A program made the position numbers and the translations under genes. DNA of 40,783 bases, from NCBI GenBank assembly GCA_017302505.1, contig JAFLDH010000012.1:1-40783 (forward strand), read 5' to 3'. Below are positions 1 to 8,441 of the stretch, piece after piece. Origin of the DNA: Burkholderiales bacterium (lineage in GTDB: Bacteria; Pseudomonadota; Gammaproteobacteria; Burkholderiales; Burkholderiaceae_C). Under the pieces are notes generated by a model that made no database searches, was not told the DNA's origin, and saw nothing but the letters and a program-made list of their open reading frames with translations. Each line of letters starts with the position of its first letter. Within the stretch, counting starts at the first letter, position 1.

Positions 1-97
1 GGCGGAAGGTCCGCAGGTCGACGAGCTGGACGGTGGACTGGTCGCAGACGACGGCCAGGATGCGGCTGTCCGGGGAGAAGGCCGCGGCGCCGAGGAG
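1..97. repeat. 97-bp perfect direct repeat, copy 1
   Basis: Bases 1-97 are identical to 8621-8717 in the same orientation. From base 98 the copies differ at scattered positions for about 25 bp and then lose similarity. The repeat lies inside WD40 coding sequence in both copies and in the same reading frame. Its left limit is unknown because the window starts there. A repeat touching the sequence end is typical of an assembly-graph repeat, but a recent WD40 gene duplication would look the same. Confidence 0.9.
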
Positions 98-136
98 TGG
101 ACGGTTTTCCGGGAGGGGAAAGGTGGGGGACGCCAT
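1..136 (-). CDS. WD40-repeat protein fragment, runs off the left edge
   Basis: Read leftward, this frame is open from the ATG at 136 to the window edge (45 codons). It encodes a WD40 blade with the motif [13 protein letters not shown] followed by a [10 protein letters not shown] strand. About 35 residues are identical to the WD40 tail at 8442-8921. The frame has no stop between 136 and the GH2 stop at 415, but the residues encoded upstream of the ATG do not look like WD40, so the piece may be a truncated copy. WD40 blades of this kind form the C-terminal sensor/scaffold domain of Verrucomicrobiota and Planctomycetota kinase/WD40 proteins; that assignment is family knowledge. Its C-terminus lies outside the window, so its true length and function cannot be judged. 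Confidence 0.55.
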   Translation of the reverse strand, partial: MASPTFPLPENRPLLGAAAFSPDSRILAVVCDQSTVQLVDLRTFR

Positions 137-414
137 CCGGAGGAGGCAGGCCTCCTCCGGCAGCGTGCTCGACTGGGCGCACCGGATCCGTGGTCCCCGC
201 TTCCCAGGACGATTCCGCTCCCTCTGGGTGGAGGACGGGGCGGGGGGCCGGATCGTCCGGGCTTGTGCCGTGCGGTGGCGCGGTGACCCAGCCCGAGGGC
301 CAGCGGCCCACCCGTCCTCGGGTCCGCCACGAGGGCGAGGCGTCGAATGCCGACACCCGCCCCTTTTGTCCCATGGTGGATGGCGGACCCGGCCGCGACG
401 ATCGCGGGAGGTCT

Positions 415-3400
415 TCACCAGCGGAAGAACCGGTAGGGATCGTCCCATTCCTCCGGGCGGTCCAGGTAGAAGCCCTCCTCCCAGCGGCGCTCGGCGGCCG
501 CGGGGTCGACGCCGCGGGAGAATCGTTCGAGGAACGGGGTCGGCCCGGCGACGCCGTGGTTCGCCAGCAACCGGGAGAGCGCGAACGACAGCCGTCGCCA
601 CGTCCGTTTCACATTCATCAGGTTCGTTTCGGCGAACCGCCAGGGCGTCGGTTGGAAGTACGCCACCCGGCCGCCTTCCGCGAGGCAGCCGTTCCCGTAC
701 CGCCGAGCCCCGCCCTCGACGAGAGGGAGCGTCCGCGGATCGCGACTGTGCAGGTCCGCGGGGCCGATCCCCGCGAAGGGGGAGTCGAGTCCGAAAGGCG
801 CGAATCCGGTCGAGAGGTGCTCCGCCGGGGCGACGGTCGCGGTCAGCCCGGGGAGCGCCGCGAGGTCGGCGCCGTCGAGTCCGAGTGCGAGCACCCGTCC
901 TCCGGTCTGCATCCAGCTCGTCACCGCCGGCGGGGCTCCGCATCCCGGTCCGAGGACGAGCAGGCGACCTTCCGGCGGGAGGGTCGCGGCGAGGGGTGCG
1001 GGGGTGATGCCGAGCGATGCGAGATGCCGGCGACCGGCGTCTTCACCGAGGTACACCGCTTCGGTTCTGGGAGCCGGTGTCCAGGCGGCGGCGTAGCGGA
1101 GGAGGTTGCGGGCGATCGTTTCGGCCACCGGATCCGCCTCGCTTCGTCCGGTGACGTCCAACTGGCACAGGAACACCGCCCCGCGGCCTTCGCGGAACTC
1201 GAGCAGCGGGCTGTATTGCAGGTTGTAGCCGCCTTCGAGAATGGGCAGGAAGTCGCCGCGCGCCGGCTTCTCGACCGACACCGAGGCCACGGTCCCGCGG
1301 TTGCCGCAGCGCCACACGCGGGTCACGGGAATGTCGCACCAGCGCACCGTCGGACCGTGTCGAGGCCGCATCTCGTACTTCAAGCGCGACGGCAGCAGGG
1401 TGGCTTCCCCGCGCCAGTCACGGAGGTGGTCCGGGACCAGGCCGGCCACGACGGGATGATCAGGGATCCGGGCGAACGCCTGCCGCAGCCCGTACTCGGC
1501 GACGCGGAATCCGAACCGCCGTTCCAGCACCTCGGCCGTCTGCTCGAACATCACCACCTTCAGTCCATCGCCGACGCGTGCGATCTCGGGGGCGGGCCCA
1601 TCGACGGCGAGAGCCCGGCGGCCGACGACGAGCAGGTCGCACGCCGGAAGGGGTTGCCCGGGGTCGACCCGAACGGTGGCCAGACCCAGGCGCTCCAGCC
1701 ACGCGCGGGTTTCTCCGGCGGGATCGAAGACCGCGATCCGTCGGTCTTGGGCGACGGGCGCCGGCGCCGCGAGCACCAGGATGTCGAAGCGATCCTCCTG
1801 GACTTCGTCGTTCCCGAAGCGAAACGCGGCGTGCAACGACCGGCGGCCGGGGGGTGAATCGGCGGGGAGCGCGAACTGGACGGGAAGACGCTGCTGGCGG
1901 CCCGTTTCGAGGCGCAGCGACCGGCGTCCGCGGGCCGCGGGCAGCCCGTCGAACGACCAGGTTGCTTCCACCTCCGTCGTCCGTCGCGAGTCGTTGATGA
2001 CGACGAGTTGCTTCTCGACCGTTTCGCCGGGAGCGAAGACGTGGTCTTTGGAGGTGAAGCCCGACGGTTTTCCGGCGATCCATCCCAGCAACGGACGATT
2101 GTTGCGCTCCAGGGCCTCCGACGCCGGGGTCGCCATCCAGTCGTCGCGCCCGTAGGCAAGGTCCACCCGCTCGTAGCGCGCGTCGAGGTAGTCCGCGCTG
2201 AACCCGGGTCGCTGGAGGTTCTCCCAGTCGACCGGCAGCATCTTCCGCCCCCGGTCCACCCCGGGGCGGAGTCTCCAGAAATGCTCGTACTCCCAGGGGG
2301 AGATGGCCGACACCTCCCAGGTTCGGAAGGCGCGCCAGTTGTCGGTCAGGTAGGCGGCGAAGACCGGGTAGCGTTCGTCGAACCGCGGCGACCCGACCGG
2401 GGCGGGGTAGTCCCAGCGATGCCAGAGCCGGCCCTCGCGGAACTGCCGGGCTTCCCAGCGCAGGTTCGCCTGCTCGGTTTCGCTGGCGGGGAACGCGCGG
2501 TCGCCGAGGAACTGCGCGTTCCATTCGGCCACGCAGAACTCCCACGGGACGCGCGCGCTGCCGAACTCGCGTTGGCCGAGATACCATCCACGGTACATCG
2601 TCCAGTCCCAGGTGAACGGGGCTCCGTACTCGCAGAGGTAGGCCGGCTTGACTCCTGCCGTCGACCAGTGCTCAAACCAGTCGGAGAGTTCCTGGATCGG
2701 CACGAAGTTCGGGTAGAAGTTGATGGCGTGGACCGGGCCGAGGTTCCCGGACGCGTGGTGATACACGATCCGCCGGGGATCCTGCGCGCTGACGAGGGCC
2801 TCGGCGCGCGCGGCGAGGCGCGCGTTCCGCGAGGCCCATTCGTCGCGCACGGCGTGGGTGCCGTCGATCAGGTCGGGGTTCATGTCCTCGTGGTAGCCGG
2901 TCGCGTTGTGACTCGTCGCGTACGCGACCACCGACGGGTGGTTCCCCGCCGCGCGCGCATAGAACGCGGCGTGTCGGGCGTAGCCGTTCGTCCGGTCGGC
3001 CTCCGGCGAGGACCAGCGGTAGTGACTGAAGTGCGGTTGCGAGAGTGCCACCAGCATTCCCACGTCGTCCGCCGCGCGCAGGATCTCGCGAAAGCCCAGG
3101 TGCGATCCCGGTTCGCAGCCGTAGTTGTGCGTGTAGACGAAGTCGATGCCGAATCGGCGGAGCCGCTCCAGGCTCTCTCGCGCCGCGTCGTACGTGGCCC
3201 AGGCTGCTCCGACCTGCGCGTTGTCCAACGGGACCGCCGACAGGAATACCCGGGTGCCGTTGAGGTGGAAGTCCCGACCTTCGATCCGGAATTCGCGGAA
3301 GCCGAATCGCTCCTTCCAGAAAACATCCTGGACTGGCGCCGCGTCCTCCGCTCCCGCGAGGGACACCTGCAGTTCGCCGAGGTTCTCCGGGGTGTGCAGG

Positions 3401-4383
3401 TCCCACAGCCGGGAGGGCAGCCACGACTCGGCGGCCGTCAGCCAGCGGTCTTCCGCTAGGTCCCCGCGACCGAAGGGCAGGCTCGAGAACTCCCGTGTTT
3501 CCGTTCCCGGCCCGGTGGCTCGGACTCGGAGGCGCCAGCGATCCGATTCGCCGAGACCCTCGACCGCGGCGCGCACGGTCAGCTGCTTCCGTCGAACTGA
3601 CGTGTCGATCTGCACCTCCGCGATCCGCGGGCCGGTCGGGGTCGCGACCAGGAAGGCGTCGCCGCACAGACCGCGGCGGGCCACCTCGCCCTTCGTTTCC
3701 CGCGCCGCGGCGGTGTCGGTGTAGGAGCGCAGCACGCCCTCGAGCGGCAGGGCCCATACCAGCAGGCTCAACCGGTGGGACTCCCCGGGACGACACGCCG
3801 CCGAGAGGTCCACCTCGCCTCCCGGGAACCGGGCCTCCCCGACCCGGTGGCCGTCGAGGAACACCGAGGCGTACGAGTTGAGGTATTCGAAAGAGGCGGT
3901 GATTCGGCGGCCGGCCCAGTCCGACGGAACGTCGATCGTTCTTTCGTACCACGCGGCCGAAACGCCGCGCAGACTCCGCTCGAGCCAGGACGGATGGGCG
4001 AAGACCGTCTGGCAGTCCTTCTGCAGGTAGTCCGTGATCCCCGGCCAGGGACCGGGCACTTTGAAATAGCCCCAGCCGTGGGTTGGCACGGCTTCCCCTC
4101 CGGCGGCGGGCGCGGCGCTCTCGGCGGCCGGCTGCCATCGCCACAGCCCGTTCAAGCTGACTCGTTCGCGGGTTGGCGTCTTCTCCCGCCAGGCTCGCGC
4201 GGTTTCCCAGACCGCCTTGACCCCCTCGGGGAGCGGGGCGGCGAACGTCAAGTCGCCGGCGGCGGCCTCGGCGCCGACTGCCGCGATGGGAAGTCCGAAG
4301 GCGCACGCAAGGCCGAGTCCGAGTCCCAGAGCGATGCCGCACCAGGTCCCGGCCCGCCGACCGCCCGACGCTCTTCGATTCAT
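415..4383 (-). CDS. Secreted glycoside hydrolase family 2-like protein (beta-galactosidase superfamily), 1,322 aa
   Basis: This is a very large exported GH2-type protein. A basic start and hydrophobic stretch (residues 1-38, cleavage near VGA-EA) form a signal peptide. Then come a jelly-roll sugar-binding domain (about 75-245, with SLNGLWRW, VPGPWPG and WYERTIDVP), an Ig-like domain (250-345) and a TIM barrel (355-690). The C-terminal half carries another Ig-like domain (about 770-870) and segments resembling the amidotransferase-like fold of large beta-galactosidases. The GH2 nucleophile is recognisable as Glu585 in CEYGAP. The usual acid/base Asn-Glu pair after strand 4 is replaced by SHNATG (Asn493-Ala494), so classical retaining catalysis is doubtful. 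Such proteins are common in polysaccharide-degrading Verrucomicrobiota. Substrate is unknown. The ATG at 4383 directly precedes the signal peptide. Confidence 0.8.
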   Translation of the reverse strand: MNRRASGGRRAGTWCGIALGLGLGLACAFGLPIAAVGAEAAAGDLTFAAPLPEGVKAVWETARAWREKTPTRERVSLNGLWRWQPAAESAAPAAGGEAVPTHGWGYFKVPGPWPGITDYLQKDCQTVFAHPSWLERSLRGVSAAWYERTIDVPSDWAGRRITASFEYLNSYASVFLDGHRVGEARFPGGEVDLSAACRPGESHRLSLLVWALPLEGVLRSYTDTAAARETKGEVARRGLCGDAFLVATPTGPRIAEVQIDTSVRRKQLTVRAAVEGLGESDRWRLRVRATGPGTETREFSSLPFGRGDLAEDRWLTAAESWLPSRLWDLHTPENLGELQVSLAGAEDAAPVQDVFWKERFGFREFRIEGRDFHLNGTRVFLSAVPLDNAQVGAAWATYDAARESLERLRRFGIDFVYTHNYGCEPGSHLGFREILRAADDVGMLVALSQPHFSHYRWSSPEADRTNGYARHAAFYARAAGNHPSVVAYATSHNATGYHEDMNPDLIDGTHAVRDEWASRNARLAARAEALVSAQDPRRIVYHHASGNLGPVHAINFYPNFVPIQELSDWFEHWSTAGVKPAYLCEYGAPFTWDWTMYRGWYLGQREFGSARVPWEFCVAEWNAQFLGDRAFPASETEQANLRWEARQFREGRLWHRWDYPAPVGSPRFDERYPVFAAYLTDNWRAFRTWEVSAISPWEYEHFWRLRPGVDRGRKMLPVDWENLQRPGFSADYLDARYERVDLAYGRDDWMATPASEALERNNRPLLGWIAGKPSGFTSKDHVFAPGETVEKQLVVINDSRRTTEVEATWSFDGLPAARGRRSLRLETGRQQRLPVQFALPADSPPGRRSLHAAFRFGNDEVQEDRFDILVLAAPAPVAQDRRIAVFDPAGETRAWLERLGLATVRVDPGQPLPACDLLVVGRRALAVDGPAPEIARVGDGLKVVMFEQTAEVLERRFGFRVAEYGLRQAFARIPDHPVVAGLVPDHLRDWRGEATLLPSRLKYEMRPRHGPTVRWCDIPVTRVWRCGNRGTVASVSVEKPARGDFLPILEGGYNLQYSPLLEFREGRGAVFLCQLDVTGRSEADPVAETIARNLLRYAAAWTPAPRTEAVYLGEDAGRRHLASLGITPAPLAATLPPEGRLLVLGPGCGAPPAVTSWMQTGGRVLALGLDGADLAALPGLTATVAPAEHLSTGFAPFGLDSPFAGIGPADLHSRDPRTLPLVEGGARRYGNGCLAEGGRVAYFQPTPWRFAETNLMNVKRTWRRLSFALSRLLANHGVAGPTPFLERFSRGVDPAAAERRWEEGFYLDRPEEWDDPYRFFRW

Positions 4384-4485
4384 GGTGGTGGCATCCTGTC
4401 ACGAGGCGCTCCCCTCGGGCGAGCCGCCTCCGCGTCGGGTGCACGACGGATTTGTTGAAGGGATGAGTCTTGCTCTCCTATTCGT

Positions 4486-4517
4486 TCATGAGTTCCTAGC
4501 CTGCTAGGTACTCATGA
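4486..4517. promoter_or_regulatory. Long inverted repeat between the lipase-like and GH2-like genes
   Basis: TCATGAGTTCCTAGC (4486-4500) pairs with 4503-4517 across a 2-base CT centre, with one mismatch in 15 pairs. It lies 75 bp after the lipase-like stop and about 100 bp before the GH2-like start, on the transcribed side of both. No T-run follows it in either direction, so a classical intrinsic terminator is unlikely. An operator for a dimeric regulator of the GH2-like gene, or a dispersed palindromic element, fits better. The palindrome is seen; the role is inference. Confidence 0.5.
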
Positions 4518-4591
4518 GCATGACCCCCTCCCCAGCCCAGGCTTTTGCCATCGGCCGCTGAGTCGTACTTCAACCGAATGAACAGACATAC

Positions 4592-7500
4592 TCATTCAAC
4601 CTGGATCACCCGGAAGAACCGGGAACCGCCTGTGGTCTCGATCCGAGCCCGGCGTTGATTGGTCCCAAACACCCGCCACGGGCCCAAGGGGGACTCGCTG
4701 ATTGCCAAATGGCCTCCGCCGTCCCATTCCAGTTCCACAGATCCCCCGTCTGCTCCCGAAACAACCCTGGGTATCCGAAGCTGGGGAGCCGTGGCCCCGA
4801 AGGGCTCCAACTCAAGGAACAACTCCCACCCTCGAATCTCACCGGAGTCCTGCGGAGTATCATCTCCCACCAGAAGACTCCACTCTCCCGCCGCGACCTC
4901 ACCCCGAAACCCATCGAAGCGCGACCGCAGGCTCGTGAACTCGGGATAAACCAGGATATCCTTACCTGGCTTCCGGTCGGTTGGCAGATAGATTCCAAAG
5001 GACGGCGCGAAGTTATCCTTGGGCATCAATCCGTTGGCGTCGTCATCAAACCCAACATCCACCGACCAGACGTTGCCGGCGCTTCCACCCGCGTTGCTCA
5101 ATAGCATCACCACCGTACCCGAAGGACTCATAACCGCAACATCCAGGTCGGACCAATAGTTGTGTCTTATCCCGTGCAGAACAAGCCGCGCCCCCCGCAC
5201 GATGCCGCTTCCGGGAGGAACCCGCAGGCTTGATGGGTAGGGTAGGCCCAGGCCCCGATTCGGAATCGCCACACCATCCCCGCGAAATCTTACGCCGCTT
5301 AGGGTGAATGGAGCGATCACCTGCACTGGTACGGTGGAGACATGGGGTGCCGCATTCTGGTAGAGGAGCTTGAAGTCCAGTGTTGTGACGCCTAGTTTTC
5401 CAGGTGCTGACCTGATCTCCACGGGGATTCCGTAGGGCGAAGGATCACCCATCCGAATGTCCTCATCCCTGATCAGACTCTGGTCTCTGGAGCTGACCAC
5501 CAGTGTCGCTTTGTTCCCATCCGGATCGTCAACTTGGACGAGGCCGGATATCAGGTCGGCCATAAAGAGCTTGGTCGGGAGACTGCGAATATAACTGGGA
5601 TCATCCACCGGAGTTATCTGCAACGGAACCACGCCGACCGACTTGCGCGTGTTGTCCGAACTTGTCCAGTGGATTGGCAAGAGGAACATTCCGTTCGCAT
5701 TGGGTCTTGGTACAAGCTGCAGAATTGCATTGGGCCCCAGATAGCCTAGGGGCAGAACGGAATATCCGGAAGCGTGGTAGTCTGCTCCCGTCGAGTCTCT
5801 CAACCAAAGTTCGCTCACCGATCCGGGATCTGGTTGGATTGGCCCGAGCTCATATACCATCCCCTCGACCGCGTTCAGGCAAAGAGGAACCCAGAACGAA
5901 CCGGCATCCTCCGGCAGGCTGAACATAGGCACTTCCATCGGATAATAGCCGGAGTTCATGGGCCCAGGATCATAGGACCAGCGGGTTTGCTGCGAATCGC
6001 GTATACGGGCCACGAGCCTTTCCCCTGGCTTTGGCGACTGCGCCGGCACCGCTAGTTCCAAGTTGCGCACGCCCTGCGATCCCCGAGGAGAGGCGAAGTT
6101 CGCCAACTCCCGGGATATCCCGTCCAAGGGTGTCTCATTGTCATCATATCCGAGCATTATTTCAGCATCGCTGTCCGGACTCGAATACTCGACGGTAACG
6201 ACCAGGCGCGTGGGAACGGGACTGGGCCGCAGCATGGTCGGAGCAACCAGGCGGATGTTGGGCGAACGCTTTGGCTGACCTTCGATACGGATGTTCCTGA
6301 TCAGGAGGAGTTCCGAGGCGTACGCTCCTTGGAGTTCAAACTCCAAAGTGCTTGTTTGGCCTTCCTTGTCGGCCAGGGACACCGTCAGCGAGCCACTCTC
6401 CGTCTTTGGGAGGTCCCTTAGCAGCAGGTCGCCTCCAAATCCCCGGACAAGCAATCGCGCGTCATCAGCCAGACTCTTCAAAAAGTCGAAGTCAAAGACC
6501 AACTTTGCACTGTCGAGCATCCTAGGGACATAGACCGCATTGTGGATCAGGGAGTCGCTTAACGCATGCAGCAGGAATCCCCTGCCGGGAATGGCAATGT
6601 CCACCAAGGGACTTGGGAGGATGCTCGGAACGCGCCCTCCGTGGTATGAAAAGCCAGCGAGTCGCTGTGCGGTGATATTGTCATAGTTGGGTCCGCCGTT
6701 GGCAATCCAGGAAAGCGTGCCCGGATCGCTGCGGCGTGGGCCACCCGCGACGCGCGACCTCAGCCCTCTCCAGCCCGCGTGATAGAGGCGATTTCCGTCG
6801 CCGAGTCGGCTGTAAGCGTAGCCCACGGCCGCGCGGGGACCCGTTTCCCGGAGGATCGAGTACCACGATTCGACACCACTCTTCTCACCATCGTCGGGGA
6901 CGCCTTCGGTTTGGATGGTGCCATGGTACCAGAGGTGGACATTGCTGTGACGGCCAGTTCGTCCATAGCCCGCTTCGGCAATAAGGTCTTGGGGAAGCTT
7001 GAAATTGTTGGCTCCAGTTATCTCGATCCCGTCAAACTGTAGCACCGAGATGCTCCCATCAGATTCTAACTCAATTATGCCCTCGTAGGCCCCATTCTGC
7101 TGATAGTAGTTGTCCGCGTAGACTACGTTTTTGTATACAATGCCTCCTAATTGTGGGAAGGCATCACGGTCTTGGTAGATATCGATGGATGCGCTCTCGT
7201 TTCCCGCAATCGCAGGATGTGGGTCGAGGGTTGTCATCTGAGCAACCTCGATTCCCAGCGCTGCCAGTCGCCGTATCGCCTCGCTGTTCACGATGCAGCC
7301 TCGGCTGTGGCCGATGAAGTGGAGTGGGAAGTCGACGAATCCGACCCGATTGCCTTCGCCTGCGACTCCCCCCTTCATGAGGGCGACGAAGAGTGCCTCC
7401 CCGGCTGCCTCGGCGAAGCCACCGCCAGGGGCGGAGCTGTCGCGTTTCCAATTGAAGATCAGGACCATTTCCTCCGTCGATTTCAACGGATCACTTGCGC

Positions 7501-7786
7501 CCTGTATGTCTTGAATGATGAACGACTGTAGATTGGGATCATACCGCCATAGGGAAGTGCGCCGCCGAGGGTAGGCCCTTTCGCCCCGTTGAGCGATGGC
7601 TTCGGCCATGCCTGTTAGCCAACCGTCGGGGTTGCCAACGAGCGGCGGAACCCAGCCGTGAGTGAGGATGGTGACGCCGGCCGCCCGGACCGACTGCGGG
7701 ACCAAGGTAATTCCGAGAAGGAGCACCAAGAGTCGAGCCACACCGAGCCGGCCTAGCCACATTGGAACGTCTCGTTCTGACTTCAT
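4592..7786 (-). CDS. Secreted alpha/beta-hydrolase (lipase-like) protein with C-terminal P-domain
   Basis: After a signal peptide (MWLGRLG... to SVRA-A, near residue 36) the protein starts as a lipase-type alpha/beta hydrolase: oxyanion-loop motif LTHGWVPP, nucleophile elbow GHSRG (Ser161), Asp188 in TLDPHP and a candidate His284 in HSNVHLWYH. This is a complete-looking triad. A long beta-rich middle follows. Next comes a proprotein-convertase P-type domain (about 860-1000, with SDLDVAVMSPSGT and GEWSLLVGDD) and a final SPLGPWRVF...SRFFRVIQ segment typical of secreted Verrucomicrobiota proteins. The likely substrate is an ester, but lipid specificity is not shown. A longer frame begins at a TTG (7816); I chose the ATG at 7786, and 7762 is also possible. 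Base composition is visibly less GC-rich than both flanks, which suggests separate ancestry. Confidence 0.7.
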   Translation of the reverse strand: MKSERDVPMWLGRLGVARLLVLLLGITLVPQSVRAAGVTILTHGWVPPLVGNPDGWLTGMAEAIAQRGERAYPRRRTSLWRYDPNLQSFIIQDIQGASDPLKSTEEMVLIFNWKRDSSAPGGGFAEAAGEALFVALMKGGVAGEGNRVGFVDFPLHFIGHSRGCIVNSEAIRRLAALGIEVAQMTTLDPHPAIAGNESASIDIYQDRDAFPQLGGIVYKNVVYADNYYQQNGAYEGIIELESDGSISVLQFDGIEITGANNFKLPQDLIAEAGYGRTGRHSNVHLWYHGTIQTEGVPDDGEKSGVESWYSILRETGPRAAVGYAYSRLGDGNRLYHAGWRGLRSRVAGGPRRSDPGTLSWIANGGPNYDNITAQRLAGFSYHGGRVPSILPSPLVDIAIPGRGFLLHALSDSLIHNAVYVPRMLDSAKLVFDFDFLKSLADDARLLVRGFGGDLLLRDLPKTESGSLTVSLADKEGQTSTLEFELQGAYASELLLIRNIRIEGQPKRSPNIRLVAPTMLRPSPVPTRLVVTVEYSSPDSDAEIMLGYDDNETPLDGISRELANFASPRGSQGVRNLELAVPAQSPKPGERLVARIRDSQQTRWSYDPGPMNSGYYPMEVPMFSLPEDAGSFWVPLCLNAVEGMVYELGPIQPDPGSVSELWLRDSTGADYHASGYSVLPLGYLGPNAILQLVPRPNANGMFLLPIHWTSSDNTRKSVGVVPLQITPVDDPSYIRSLPTKLFMADLISGLVQVDDPDGNKATLVVSSRDQSLIRDEDIRMGDPSPYGIPVEIRSAPGKLGVTTLDFKLLYQNAAPHVSTVPVQVIAPFTLSGVRFRGDGVAIPNRGLGLPYPSSLRVPPGSGIVRGARLVLHGIRHNYWSDLDVAVMSPSGTVVMLLSNAGGSAGNVWSVDVGFDDDANGLMPKDNFAPSFGIYLPTDRKPGKDILVYPEFTSLRSRFDGFRGEVAAGEWSLLVGDDTPQDSGEIRGWELFLELEPFGATAPQLRIPRVVSGADGGSVELEWDGGGHLAISESPLGPWRVFGTNQRRARIETTGGSRFFRVIQVE

Positions 7787-8441
7787 GCTGGGCCTAATTG
7801 CGCTGCAAGATGCCAAGAGGAGCAGTCCTCTTCGAGCATAGCGACATTGTCCTGCCTCTGCAGGGAGTTTGAAGTACTGCGAGTGTGAAGTTCAAGAGCA
7901 GTGGCACTTAGTCTAGTTTACTCTTTGACCGGACGGCTCACCGGGCCTGCGTCCAACGCGGCCGACCCGCGTCGAGGAGTCTGATCTGATTGGGCGCTCG
8001 CTCGCGCGCCGAGCTCACGGATGGACGGGCCCTCCGGCCTTTGTACCCCATTTGCGACCCCGCGGCGCCTTTGGAGAGGCCCATCAGGTCCGCGCGGGAC
8101 CGGCGCTACGGAAGGGGCCCGTTCTCGGGTGTTTTTCAGGCCGCTTAGGGCTGTTGTAGTCATTGGCTATCAACGAATCCCAAGTCTGGCGCGTTTGCCA
8201 TGTCGCCACGCGCATTCACGCGCTGGATAGGATTAAGGCGTTCCCGATGGGGCGCGTCATGGATTTTGGGGTTATTCCCGCGGGGGAGTCCGACGGGCCG
8301 GGGGAGCGGCCTTCCGGATCGGCCGGGATCCCTGTTTCCCAGCTGGAAGAGGCTTCGCCCGCCGTTCCGGCATCGGGCGGATGGACACGGTGCCGTGGAC
8401 CCGGGAGCAGGGGACCCGCCGGCGGGTCGGGCGCGTGGGGG
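7787..8441. other. Intergenic stretch of about 650 bp without a convincing gene
   Basis: No coding frame here has clear family features. A minus-strand frame at 7918-8163 could encode 81 aa (starting MTTTALSGLKNTRERAP) that is rich in Arg, Pro and Gly. Its sequence style reminds me of short predicted ORFs lying in interspersed repeats of Limisphaerales-type Verrucomicrobiota, but this is unverified memory. Base composition shifts from AT-richer DNA (7787-7930) to very GC-rich DNA (7930-8441), consistent with a boundary of an inserted or repeated unit. I saw no clear promoter or terminator. Confidence 0.4.

Noticed and set aside
97-1857. A 586-codon plus-strand frame opposite the GH2-like gene
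   Set aside because: It is antisense to a gene with clear GH2 domains and shows only composition-driven sequence.
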